NCBI RefSeq assembly: GCF_027563315.1
Contig: NZ_JAMKBJ010000014.1
Span: 17,321-81,320, forward strand
Length of the DNA: 64,000 nucleotides
Direction of reading: 5' to 3'
Source of the DNA: Paenisporosarcina quisquiliarum
GTDB lineage: Bacteria > Bacillota > Bacilli > Bacillales_A > Planococcaceae
The first letter of the stretch is position 1; each line of letters opens with the position of its first letter. Positions 9,113-17,552 of the stretch are shown here, one piece after another. The notes under the pieces were generated by a model. That model did not search any database, had not been told where the DNA came from, and saw nothing but the letters and a program-made list of their open reading frames with translations. A program made the translations under genes and the position numbers.

Positions 9113-10495
9113 ATGACCAAATTCCGAATAGAACGAGATTCCATTGGGGAAATTCAAGTACCCGTCGATAAAATGTGGGGTGCACAGACTCAACGTAGTA
9201 AAGAGAATTTTGCGATTGGCACCGAACTGATGCCTACTGAATTAATTCATGCATTTGCCGTCCTAAAAAAAGCAGCGGCAAAAGTAAATTTTGATTTAGG
9301 CACCTTGAGTGAAGGGAAGATGCAGGCGATTTCTCAGGCTGCTTCAGAAATTCGTGAAGGCAAATGGGATGAACATTTTCCGTTAGTCGTTTGGCAGACC
9401 GGGAGCGGTACACAATCCAATATGAACGTGAATGAAGTAATAGCCCATCGGGGGAATCAATTACTGAAGGAATCTGGGAGTGAAGAAATACTTCATCCGA
9501 ATGATGATGTGAATAAATCGCAAAGCTCGAATGACACGTTCCCTACGGCGATGCATATTGCGGCAGTAGAAGTCGTGCAGACAATGTTATTACCTGAGCT
9601 TGCTCGTTTAAAACAAACCTTTGAAAAACAGGAAAACGATTTTAAAGATATCATCAAAATTGGCAGAACACATTTGCAGGATGCCACTCCGTTGACGTTA
9701 GGTCAGGAAATCAGTGGGTGGAAGCACATGGTGGTTAAGAGCGAAGAAATGATCCGTGAAAGTCTTGTTCATGTGGGGGAACTTGCTATTGGAGGGACAG
9801 CAGTCGGAACTGGTATTAACGCACATGCTGAATTCGGGGAACGTGTGGCAAAAGAAGTAACTGCGAAAACTGGGTTGCCGTTCGTTTCATCTGCAAATAA
9901 ATTCCACGCTTTGACCAGTCATGATCAGTTGGTATATACGCATGGAGCACTTAAAGCGCTTGCTGCAGATTTGATGAAGATTGCCAATGACGTTCGTTGG
10001 CTGGCTAGTGGACCACGAAGCGGAATAGGTGAAATAACGATTCCAGCGAATGAACCAGGAAGTTCAATAATGCCCGGGAAAGTAAATCCTACACAAAGTG
10101 AAGCGTTGACAATGGTTGCAACCCAAATCATGGGCAATGATGCGACCATTGGTTTCGCGGCAAGCCAAGGGAACTTTGAATTGAATGTGTTTAAACCCGT
10201 CATTTTCTATAACTTTATGCAATCCGTGCGATTACTGAGTGACAGTGTGCGTAGTTTCCATGACCACTGTGTCGTAGGTATCCAACCGAATGTGGAGCAA
10301 CTTTCACATCACGTAAGCAATTCATTGATGCTGGTAACGGCTCTAAATCCGCATATTGGATATGAGAATGCAGCGAAAATTGCTACGAAGGCACATGAAT
10401 CTGGCAGTACATTAAAAGAGGCAGCGCTGCAAAGTGGTTTACTGACAGAAGAAGAGTTTGATCTGATTGTCGACCCTTCGAAAATGATTCGATAA
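9113..10495 (+). CDS. fumC: Fumarate hydratase, class II
   Basis: The iron-independent fumarase of the TCA cycle, interconverting fumarate and malate as a cytoplasmic homotetramer. At 460 residues it has standard length. The superfamily signature [11 protein letters not shown] (about residue 316) supplies the catalytic serine loop, and [14 protein letters not shown] and [10 protein letters not shown] are further active-site blocks. ATG 9113 follows AAAGGAGGAG; an earlier in-frame ATG at 9041 adds 24 residues without family support. It is a single gene with a weak terminator downstream. Confidence 0.96.
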   Translation: MTKFRIERDSIGEIQVPVDKMWGAQTQRSKENFAIGTELMPTELIHAFAVLKKAAAKVNFDLGTLSEGKMQAISQAASEIREGKWDEHFPLVVWQTGSGTQSNMNVNEVIAHRGNQLLKESGSEEILHPNDDVNKSQSSNDTFPTAMHIAAVEVVQTMLLPELARLKQTFEKQENDFKDIIKIGRTHLQDATPLTLGQEISGWKHMVVKSEEMIRESLVHVGELAIGGTAVGTGINAHAEFGERVAKEVTAKTGLPFVSSANKFHALTSHDQLVYTHGALKALAADLMKIANDVRWLASGPRSGIGEITIPANEPGSSIMPGKVNPTQSEALTMVATQIMGNDATIGFAASQGNFELNVFKPVIFYNFMQSVRLLSDSVRSFHDHCVVGIQPNVEQLSHHVSNSLMLVTALNPHIGYENAAKIATKAHESGSTLKEAALQSGLLTEEEFDLIVDPSKMIR

Positions 10496-10501
10496 TAAAG
10501 A

Positions 10502-10545
10502 TAGGGTCCCCTACATCTAAGAATGAAAGGGATTCTATTTTATTT
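10502..10545 (+). terminator. Probable terminator after fumC
   Basis: Eleven-base arms (10502-10512 and 10527-10537) pair with two G-U pairs and one mismatch, followed by a T-rich tract. Confidence 0.45.
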
Positions 10546-10640
10546 GTGGGCCAAAAGTTATATTTTAATTCATAATGTGATCCAAAACTGAACTTTTTAC
10601 GTTAGCTCCTGTAAATGACTGAAGGGAGGTGAATGACGAC

Positions 10641-11642
10641 GTGCAAAAACGAATGATGCAAATTGCCGTACTTTTCGGTGTGTTAAGTTTTCCATCGTTT
10701 GCTTCCGCAGATGGTGGACTGCTTGGATCGACTTTGAGTCAACCGACGGAAATTGTAAATACGGTGACTGACGAGGTTGCCAACACAACTTCCCAAGTCG
10801 AAAAAGCACTGCCGATTAAGACAGAACAAGAAGAATCACTTCAACCAGTAACAGAGATTGTAAATAACGTTACCGAAACAACTCAAAAAGTAACAAAAGC
10901 GGTGAAAAGTGAAGAGCCAATCGTGGAAGTGAAAGACTCCACATCTCCTTCAGTTAAAGTTAATACAGGTGTGGTTGAGGCAAAAGTTTCACAAACACCT
11001 AAAGTGAAGGTTGATACAAGCATTGCTAAGGTGGAAGTGGCTGATACGGTTAAAGTTGACACGGAAGTGGTACAAGCTGAAGTGGAACGTGACCCGCAAA
11101 TTTCTGTAAAAACCCCTGTAGTAGATGTGGAAAGTTCGGTACCTACTCAATCGACGGATAAAGAAATTCGTGTAACCCCAGTTCCAGAAACTGAAGTTAC
11201 TGAACTACCAGTTGAAAAATTGAAACAAGAGGTACCACTGGTTATGAAGAATAAGAAAGAAATTGTTAAACCGGATATTTCCAAACAGCTAATTATAGAT
11301 GAAGAGCAAGATGACGCGTTAAATGAAACGTCACGTAATGAACGCTCATTAAACGTCGAGACTGATAAACCCAAAAATGCTCTACCCATACCAATGAAAG
11401 TGCCAATCAATTACGAGCAAGTGCAAGCGACACCAACTTTCCAGTCGGGTCCTTCTACTCTATCGAATTCGAGTCTCACAATGGGTAGTATGACGTTTGC
11501 TGTGTTGGATGGATATGATGTATCAAATCAAAATGGGACGATGGCTTACTTTGGAAAGACCAGACTCTTCTTTGATCAGTGGTTAAATGCACCACCGTCA
11601 CAACCACCTCAACAATCTCCTTTGAAGATAAGTAGAATATAA
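10641..11642 (+). CDS. Secreted low-complexity protein rich in Val/Lys/Thr/Glu
   Basis: Unrecognised. From GTG 10641 (AAGGGAGG eleven bases upstream) the protein begins with a signal peptide ending SFASA (about residue 23). The region of about residues 100-160 repeats short units of the form KVDT, VVEAKV, PKVKVDTSIAKVEV, suggesting an extended or beta-stacked segment. The C-terminal 60 residues lose the repeat and contain GSMTFAVLDGYDV and a Pro/Gln-rich tail, with no sorting motif or membrane anchor. It lies 30 bases before another secreted repeat protein with similar acidic, Val-rich character, so the two are probably co-transcribed. A cell-surface, matrix or spore-outer-layer role is only a guess. 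Confidence 0.7.
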   Translation: MQKRMMQIAVLFGVLSFPSFASADGGLLGSTLSQPTEIVNTVTDEVANTTSQVEKALPIKTEQEESLQPVTEIVNNVTETTQKVTKAVKSEEPIVEVKDSTSPSVKVNTGVVEAKVSQTPKVKVDTSIAKVEVADTVKVDTEVVQAEVERDPQISVKTPVVDVESSVPTQSTDKEIRVTPVPETEVTELPVEKLKQEVPLVMKNKKEIVKPDISKQLIIDEEQDDALNETSRNERSLNVETDKPKNALPIPMKVPINYEQVQATPTFQSGPSTLSNSSLTMGSMTFAVLDGYDVSNQNGTMAYFGKTRLFFDQWLNAPPSQPPQQSPLKISRI

Positions 11643-11672
11643 AAAAACTTATACTAAAAGGAGAGAATACAC

Positions 11673-12917
11673 ATGAAAAACGTATTAAGAACTTTAACTA
11701 TTACAGGTGGATTAGCAGCAAGTCTATTAATCGGGGCAGGTGCTACATCTGCAGCAGAAAATGATTCTTTATTGAACCTGAATGATGGTTTAGTTGAGAA
11801 TTTGAACATTCTCGATTCGAATGAAGACAACAACGTTGAGATTAACACTCAGAATGATGCATCTTCAGATGTAAACGTGGAATCAACAGAGGAATCGTTT
11901 ACTTCAAATGTGGATGCTAACTCAGAAGGTTCTATCGATGCAGTTGTTGAAGGCGAAGATGAATCTGCAGCAGTAAACGCTGAAGGTGACGCTGGCGTAA
12001 TGAATGAAACAGTCGTTGATGAAGAAAACGGTACCGTAACATCGACAACAGAAGCGGCAACTGAAGGAGCAATCGGAGCTGAAGTTGAAGGCGAAGAAGA
12101 ATCCGCAGCAGTAAACGCTGAAGGTGACGCTGGTGTGATGAATGAAACAATCGTTGATGAAGAAAACGATACAGTCACATCGACAACAGAAGCGGCAACT
12201 GAAGGAGCAATCGGAGCTGAAGTTCAAGGCGAAGATGAATCTGCAGCAGTAAACGCTGAAGGTGACGCTGGTGTGATGAATGAAACAATCGTTGATGAAG
12301 AAAACGATACCGTAACATCTACAACAGAAGCGGCAACTGAAGGAGCAATCGAAGCTGAAGTTGAAGGCGAAGAAGAATCTGCAGCAGTAAACGCTGAAGG
12401 TGACGCTGGTGTGATGAATGAAACAGTCGTTGATGAAGAAAACGATTCAACTACATCGACAACTGAAGGAAATATTGATGCTGGTTTAAACTCAGTGTTT
12501 GAAAATGAAGAGAATTCTACTTTCTTAAATGCTGATAACAACACTTCATTCGTAAACGTTATTGAAACAAATGAGGAAAATGATTCATCATCTTTTGCAC
12601 TTGGAACTGAGTCTGTAACAAACTTAGGTTTAGGTTCTGAAGATAATGAAAACGAAGAATCTGCAAAAGTTATGGCCGCTGTATCTGCATTAATTGAAGC
12701 GCAAAGAACAGAAGACTCTTCTCGTTTAGGAACTGAAGTAGATGTAGCATCTATGGTAGGTTTGGATTCAGAAGATGAAAACTCTTTCTCTTCAATGTTA
12801 GATGCAACTGCTGGCCTTTGGGTACAATCAACACATGAAGATGACAACAATTCAAGCGAATTAGGATTAGATCTTGGTCTTGGATTTGCTTCAATGACAG
12901 AAACACTTAATCAATAA
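11673..12917 (+). CDS. Secreted acidic protein with 46-residue tandem repeats
   Basis: Unrecognised family. A clear signal peptide (basic start, hydrophobic core, ending ATSAAEN near residue 28) indicates export. Four tandem repeats of 138 bp begin at 11925, 12063, 12201 and 12339; the fourth is 12 bp short. Each unit encodes a motif such as ESAAVNAEGDAGVMNET then VDEEN and TSTTEAAT. The repeats are almost free of Lys, Arg and aromatic residues and strongly acidic. The C-terminal third is also acidic (many EDE, NEEN and DSE words) but not repeated. No LPXTG motif, membrane anchor or known domain was seen. AAAGGAGAG precedes the ATG. It could be a calcium-binding or hydrophilic surface/matrix protein. 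Confidence 0.75.
   Translation: MKNVLRTLTITGGLAASLLIGAGATSAAENDSLLNLNDGLVENLNILDSNEDNNVEINTQNDASSDVNVESTEESFTSNVDANSEGSIDAVVEGEDESAAVNAEGDAGVMNETVVDEENGTVTSTTEAATEGAIGAEVEGEEESAAVNAEGDAGVMNETIVDEENDTVTSTTEAATEGAIGAEVQGEDESAAVNAEGDAGVMNETIVDEENDTVTSTTEAATEGAIEAEVEGEEESAAVNAEGDAGVMNETVVDEENDSTTSTTEGNIDAGLNSVFENEENSTFLNADNNTSFVNVIETNEENDSSSFALGTESVTNLGLGSEDNENEESAKVMAAVSALIEAQRTEDSSRLGTEVDVASMVGLDSEDENSFSSMLDATAGLWVQSTHEDDNNSSELGLDLGLGFASMTETLNQ
11925..12464 (+). repeat. 138-bp in-frame tandem repeat (3 full copies and one short)
   Basis: Copies start at 11925, 12063, 12201 and 12339; the next unit boundary at 12465 gives a 126-bp last copy lacking four codons (EAAT). Copies 2 and 3 are nearly identical at the DNA level, which points to recent duplication. 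Confidence 0.9.
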
Positions 12918-12928
12918 GGTAAAATGAG

Positions 12929-12962
12929 AAAAGACTGAGCCCCTAGGGGTTCAGTCTTTTTT
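12929..12962 (+). terminator. Terminator after the acidic repeat gene
   Basis: AAAGACTGA pairs with TCAGTCTTT around a CCCC/GGGG extension, and a T run follows. Confidence 0.85.
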
Positions 12963-12986
12963 GAAATGAGGCTGAGCGATGGCTCA

Positions 12987-13091
12987 GTTGTAAAAAATGA
13001 ACTCTTAGTAGGAAAAAAAGCGAGCTTTGTTGTAAAAAAGAGTATCTTAGTTGTAAAAATGAAGCTTTAAGTTGTAATAGTTAAAAAATGG
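12987..13091. repeat. 21-bp-period intergenic array (5 units, GTTGTAAAAA core)
   Basis: The word GTTGTAAAAA or close variants starts at 12987, 13008, 13029, 13050 and 13071, every 21 bases exactly. Between the units the sequence varies. It lies between a terminator and the convergent gene at 13132. TAA stops occur inside the units, so it is not coding in that frame. Confidence 0.8.
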
Positions 13092-13131
13092 GAAATCAAA
13101 AGAGAGTTTTTCAATCTACAAGCTTCTGACA

Positions 13132-13425
13132 TTACTTTGAAAGTCTATTAGCTTCCTCTGACACCACGAAGGCAAGATCATCGTTACCGAACATTTGTAG
13201 AATCTCGATGAGTGTACCGGAATCAATGTCCAAATCCATGGGTTCATTGTTCTCGATGGTGGATTTCAACGTTTCATTGGCACCTTGGGATGGGTATGCT
13301 TTTTGATATAAAGATATTGAGTCAATCTCATGGTTTTGACACCATTGGACAAATAATTGAATCATGACTTGCTCGTCTTCTTGATATTTTTGGATGATGT
13401 ATTCTGTCATGGTTTTTTGATCCAT
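13132..13425 (-). CDS. Small conserved-looking acidic cytoplasmic protein
   Basis: Not recognised. It is 97 residues long, soluble and acidic, with no signal peptide or membrane segment. It appears mostly helical: MTEYIIQKYQEDEQVMIQLF at the start, SGTLIEILQMFGNDDLAFVV near the end. AAAGGAG lies ten bases before the ATG, and the composition is ordinary coding sequence, so I take it as real. It is divergent from the GNAT gene and convergent with the acidic repeat gene across the 21-bp array. Confidence 0.7.
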   Translation of the reverse strand: MDQKTMTEYIIQKYQEDEQVMIQLFVQWCQNHEIDSISLYQKAYPSQGANETLKSTIENNEPMDLDIDSGTLIEILQMFGNDDLAFVVSEEANRLSK

Positions 13426-13571
13426 TGTTTCAAATCTCCTTTAGAACTCTACTAATCTGTGTCTATATCGTACCACGCCATAGTGTGGCAAGCACCTAAA
13501 CAGACAATCTGACAACTATCAGCATGACAATTAAAATAAATACTAGTCTTAATGGAAACGAGGAGAAACGG

Positions 13572-14258
13572 ATGGAACAAATAATAGTGGATTCACTAGT
13601 GCTTGACCCGAAAATATTGGATCACCAGCACTTGCAAGACATGATGGAACTTCAACAACTTACGAAAAAACAGATGGATTCTGAAGATACGCTGCAACCA
13701 TTATCGAGAGATGAATTTAAATATATCTTAAGCGGAAATGGGCTTCTACTTGGCTTGTTTGACGGGCGACAACTGGTCGCATTCCGTGCGTTACTGGTGC
13801 CGTTTATTGATGGTGAACACTTAGGGATGGATGCGGGGCTTTCATTAGAGGCATTAAGTCGTGTCGTTTATCAGGAACTATCGATTGTTCACCCAGCCTA
13901 CCGTGGAAAAGGTCTTCAACTTAAAATGGGGGAGGTCCTTATGGCCAATATCGATCGTTCTCGATTTGATTATGTATGCGCAACCGTCGCACCGTTAAAC
14001 ATCCCAAGTCTGAAGGATAAATTCGCCCTAGGTCTCCACATTGTTGCCTTGAAACACAAATACGGTGGCAAACTTCGCTATGTATTTTTGAAAACACTCA
14101 AGGATGAGAAGGTGGAATATAGCCACTCAGATGATGAAAAATTGATTCCAATGACCGACACATTGATGCAGCAGCAAATGTTGAAAGAAGGATATGTAGG
14201 TGTCGGCATGAGTCCGTTAAGTGATGAATGGCATGTGCAATACCAGCGGAAAGTTTAA
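13572..14258 (+). CDS. GNAT-family N-acetyltransferase
   Basis: A 228-residue protein with a GNAT fold in its central part: the stretch SIVHPAYRGKGLQLKMGEVL (about residues 111-130) matches acetyl-CoA binding motif A (R/Q-x-x-G-x-G/A). The N-terminal third (LVLDPKILDHQHLQDMM) is helical and unlike classical small GNATs. The substrate is unknown. ATG 13572 is preferred over the upstream ATG 13524 because ACGAGGAG sits six bases before it. It is convergent with desR. Confidence 0.75.
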   Translation: MEQIIVDSLVLDPKILDHQHLQDMMELQQLTKKQMDSEDTLQPLSRDEFKYILSGNGLLLGLFDGRQLVAFRALLVPFIDGEHLGMDAGLSLEALSRVVYQELSIVHPAYRGKGLQLKMGEVLMANIDRSRFDYVCATVAPLNIPSLKDKFALGLHIVALKHKYGGKLRYVFLKTLKDEKVEYSHSDDEKLIPMTDTLMQQQMLKEGYVGVGMSPLSDEWHVQYQRKV

Positions 14259-14291
14259 TGGCAAGAGAAAAGCACTCCCAAAAGGAAGTGC

Positions 14292-14894
14292 TTACTTAAA
14301 CCAGCCTTTTTCTTTGAATCTAGAAATGGCTTCTATTCGATTGCTTACGTCCAGCTTGTCTAAGATGACGGAAATGTAGTTTCTGACCGTCCCAGTTGTA
14401 ATGTATAGCTGACTCGCAATCTCTTTTGTGTTTTTTCCGTCTGCGATTAATTCAAGTACTTGATGCTCGCGTTCCGTTAAAGGATTTTCGTCTCCACTAT
14501 AAGCAAGGTCGATCAGTTCCGGTGCGTATACACGACGTCCTTCCATAATGCTGCGAATAGAATTGGCCAGATCTTCGCTCGGGCTATCTTTCAGGAGATA
14601 GCCCATGACATTGGCTTTCCGCGCACGTTCAAAGTAACCTGAACGGGCAAAAGTAGTAAGAATGATTACTTTACAGTCATGTTCCTTCAGTTCCTCCGCA
14701 GCGTCCAAACCCGTTTTAGAAGGCATTTCAATGTCCATTATGACCACATCAGGATTTAATTGGTGCACCAAGGAGATGACTTCTTCTCCATTATGTGCTT
14801 TTCCGACAACCTCCATGTCATCCTCCAAATCGAGTAAAGAACCAAGAGCTCCCAGTAACATGCGTTGATCTTCAGCAATGACAATACGAATCAT
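14292..14894 (-). CDS. desR: Response regulator DesR (NarL/LuxR family)
   Basis: The DNA-binding partner of DesK; when phosphorylated it activates transcription of the desaturase gene. An N-terminal receiver domain carries acidic pocket residues (AED, residues 7-9), the phospho-acceptor Asp54 in VVIMDIEMP, and a conserved Lys near residue 102. A C-terminal LuxR-type helix-turn-helix follows (TEREHQVLELIADGKNTKEI). Length (200 residues) and Asp54 agree with Bacillus DesR. Its ATG overlaps the desK stop codon by four bases, so the two are translationally coupled. Confidence 0.93.
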   Translation of the reverse strand: MIRIVIAEDQRMLLGALGSLLDLEDDMEVVGKAHNGEEVISLVHQLNPDVVIMDIEMPSKTGLDAAEELKEHDCKVIILTTFARSGYFERARKANVMGYLLKDSPSEDLANSIRSIMEGRRVYAPELIDLAYSGDENPLTEREHQVLELIADGKNTKEIASQLYITTGTVRNYISVILDKLDVSNRIEAISRFKEKGWFK

Positions 14895-16027
14895 GAATTT
14901 TCCTCCTCAACCGATTGTAAGATGACGTGTGGAATCCGGATATTAAGGGTCGTACCATCATTACCCGAAATTTCAAAGCTTCCGTTGACGAATTCCAGGC
15001 GTTCTTTCATGCCAATTAAGCCATTGCCATCTGAAAATTGTGCATCTCCTTCAAATCCAATCCCATTATCTTGAACTTGAAGAAACAATTCAGTTTGGGT
15101 TTGTTTAATTAAGACGTGACAAAACGTGGCTTGACTATGCTTAACGACATTGGTGACTGCTTCTTTCAAACACATACCTAAGACATTTTCAACGAGTAAA
15201 GGTGTATCTTTTAGAACGGAATTCCCTTTTACACGGAAGTCGATTTCTGCTGCTTTTAAAATCTGCTGGACACGTATAAGTTCATCTACGAGTTTACCCG
15301 AACGCATATTGGAAACAAGTTCACGGACTTCTTTTAACGCAATACGAGCCGTGTGATTGATATCAAAAAGCTCATTTTTAGCACGTTTCGGATCTTTATC
15401 AATCACTTTGCTGGCCAAGTCACTCTTTAAGCCGATTAAAGATAGCTTTTGGCCCAATGTATCGTGTAAATCACGAGCAATCCGCTGGCGTTCCTGCATG
15501 ACAAGCAATTGAGAAATACGTTTATTTGCATCTTCCAACTGACCTTCGAGTTTTTCCTGTTTATTACGGTTGTACGAATTGAAAGGCAATAAGATCACAC
15601 CGATGACGCCAATTAGTATGAACGGGAATTGAGAGACGAGTAAGTCATATTGAGTGAAGAATCCAATACTGACAGACGCCATGGTTGTAACGAGATGGAC
15701 CACATACATCGTGATGAAACCGGCTTTATTGCGGATGTTGCCGATAAAAAATGCCAGGAACAACGAAAAATAGAGATAGCCAAACAATATAATTAACGTG
15801 ATGCTGATGGCAATTTGAAAGGCAATCCACACATACATACGCCATCCTTTTGAAATGAACGATTGGCGGTACGTTAAAAAGAAACCTACAACTAGTAATA
15901 GTCCTAAGAAGCTTTCCGATGGGGAGTACGATTTAAATATATAAAATAACGGCAAAATACAAAAAATAATCCATATGTAAATACTGACGTATGGGTTTTT
16001 AGGGAAAATTTGATACCAGCTTTGCAT
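14891..16027 (-). CDS. desK: Sensor histidine kinase DesK
   Basis: The membrane thermosensor of the Des pathway. Its N-terminal half (about residues 15-150) holds four to five membrane segments. A coiled-coil linker follows (QEKLEGQLEDANKRISQLL), then the HisKA_3 box ARDLHDTLGQ with phospho-His188, and the ATPase domain with DNGIGFEG. The kinase controls DesR according to membrane order: kinase-dominant in the cold, phosphatase-dominant when warm (known in Bacillus). I start at ATG 16027, preceded by GGAGGG; starting there puts the histidine at residue 188 as in Bacillus DesK. Confidence 0.93.
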   Translation of the reverse strand: MQSWYQIFPKNPYVSIYIWIIFCILPLFYIFKSYSPSESFLGLLLVVGFFLTYRQSFISKGWRMYVWIAFQIAISITLIILFGYLYFSLFLAFFIGNIRNKAGFITMYVVHLVTTMASVSIGFFTQYDLLVSQFPFILIGVIGVILLPFNSYNRNKQEKLEGQLEDANKRISQLLVMQERQRIARDLHDTLGQKLSLIGLKSDLASKVIDKDPKRAKNELFDINHTARIALKEVRELVSNMRSGKLVDELIRVQQILKAAEIDFRVKGNSVLKDTPLLVENVLGMCLKEAVTNVVKHSQATFCHVLIKQTQTELFLQVQDNGIGFEGDAQFSDGNGLIGMKERLEFVNGSFEISGNDGTTLNIRIPHVILQSVEEENS

Positions 16028-16078
16028 AAAACCCTCCATAAATTAGGTGTTTTTGTTATGAGTTAAGTATAACAGACA

Positions 16079-16110
16079 GAAAAACCATTCCATATGCGGA
16101 ATGGTTTTTC
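16079..16110 (-). terminator. Hairpin between des and desK
   Basis: Perfect arms AAAACCATTCC and GGAATGGTTTT with flanking A/T runs, directly after the des stop codon. It should terminate or attenuate des transcription before desKR. Confidence 0.8.
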
Positions 16111-16121
16111 AGCTATACTAA

Positions 16122-17180
16122 TTATTTTCCTTGAATACTTGAACGTTTTGTTTGCAGTTGTTGCATTGTAGAATTCTTTGTATCGTTCAGTAAATGTTTG
16201 ATTTCGTTAAAGCTGACAAACGTTTTTTTCGTTTCGTCATATAAACGGAAGCGGATCGATTGTAAACTTGTTTTTAACGTAATCGTCGTTGCCTTGTGTA
16301 GTGGTGGTGTCGATTCATGAGCTTGTTCCAACAAGTAGTTAGGTACTCGTGGGCTTAAATGATGAACATGGTGATAACCGATATTACCAGTTAACCATTG
16401 CAGAACTTTAGGCAATTTGTAGAACGAACTGCCATCCACTGCTGCTTTAACATAATCCCATTGGTCTTCATCTTCAAAATAAGAATCTTCAAATTGATGT
16501 TGTACATAGAACAACCAGATCCCAAAAGATCCTGCAACAATCAAGATTGTACCTTGAATGATTGCGAACGCCTGGATGCCAACTAACCAAATCATAAATG
16601 CATACAATGCAACGATTGCCACATTAATAAAGTAAGTATTGTTACGTTCTTTTTTACGAGCATCTTTACGGTTAAAACGGTTTGATACTAAGTACAAGAA
16701 TAATGGTCCTAAACCGAACATCACTAGTGGATTACGGTATAGACGGTATGCCAAACGACGACCTGGTGATGCTTCAAGATATTCATTAACCGTCATTACC
16801 CAAACATCACCTGTTCCGCGTTTGTCTAAGTTACTGCTCGTTGCATGGTGAATTGAATGATCACGTTTCCATTTTTCATAAGCGAACAAAGTCAGAATGC
16901 CAGTAATGGTTCCTAAGATGGCATTGGCCTTCTTGCTCTTAAAGAAAGAACCGTGTGTACAGTCATGGAAAATGATAAAGATTCGAACGATGAATCCTGA
17001 AGCAATCACTGCTAGAGCGATTGTTAAGAAAATCGATACGTCTAAACTCAAATATGCTAAGTACCATAAAATGAAAAATGGGGGAATCGTATTTACAATT
17101 TGTTTGATACTTGCTGACATATCAGACTTCTCAAACGGCGCCACTTGCTTGCGTAACTGCATTGTTTTTTCTTTACTCAT
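16122..17180 (-). CDS. des: Membrane fatty-acid desaturase
   Basis: An acyl-lipid desaturase that introduces a cis double bond into membrane phospholipid acyl chains, restoring fluidity in the cold. The 352-residue protein has two hydrophobic pairs and the three histidine boxes that bind the di-iron centre: HDCTH (residues 72-76), HSIHH (108-112) and HHVHH (about 290). AGGAGG precedes the ATG. It lies upstream of desK and desR as in Bacillus, but separated from them by a terminator-like hairpin. The 370-base upstream gap holds a candidate DesR site. Confidence 0.95.
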   Translation of the reverse strand: MSKEKTMQLRKQVAPFEKSDMSASIKQIVNTIPPFFILWYLAYLSLDVSIFLTIALAVIASGFIVRIFIIFHDCTHGSFFKSKKANAILGTITGILTLFAYEKWKRDHSIHHATSSNLDKRGTGDVWVMTVNEYLEASPGRRLAYRLYRNPLVMFGLGPLFLYLVSNRFNRKDARKKERNNTYFINVAIVALYAFMIWLVGIQAFAIIQGTILIVAGSFGIWLFYVQHQFEDSYFEDEDQWDYVKAAVDGSSFYKLPKVLQWLTGNIGYHHVHHLSPRVPNYLLEQAHESTPPLHKATTITLKTSLQSIRFRLYDETKKTFVSFNEIKHLLNDTKNSTMQQLQTKRSSIQGK

Positions 17181-17254
17181 AGCGTCCTCCTGGAAAAAAT
17201 GTATTTTAATTTTTCGTTAAAAAACTTGTTACCTTAAGAATAGGGATTAGGAGC

Positions 17255-17305
17255 AGATAATAAAAGTCATAAACGTCAAGTGATTGGTATGACAAATATC
17301 ATATA
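17255..17305 (-). promoter_or_regulatory. Candidate DesR operator upstream of des
   Basis: The words GTCAT (17266-17270) and ATGAC (17289-17293) form an inverted pair, with a further GTCA between them (17275-17278), about 85-115 bases before the des start. A position upstream of an activated promoter and partial dyad symmetry fit a LuxR-type response regulator site. I have not matched it to an experimentally defined consensus. Confidence 0.35.
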
Positions 17306-17552
17306 GGTCGTGATGATTAGAGAAATTGTGATTCATTCATATTTTTTGCGGACGTGTTTAAAAAATGCATAAATTAACGAATTTTCTATGTGAAATTACC
17401 TGTTAAATGTATTGATTTCACTCCGCTACGCAAGAGCCAAAAGCATTTTGTGCAACCTGGAGTTCGGTTATGTCTACCTGGCATGCCCTTAAATAAGAAA
17501 AAGACCATAAATATGCTAAAGTAAGACGAAGAAGTTTTGACAGGAGTGTTTA

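Noticed and set aside
12224..12850. Long antisense frames opposite the acidic repeat gene
   Set aside because: They are Ser-rich mirror translations of the repeats, without ribosome sites; the plus-strand gene has a signal peptide and start site.
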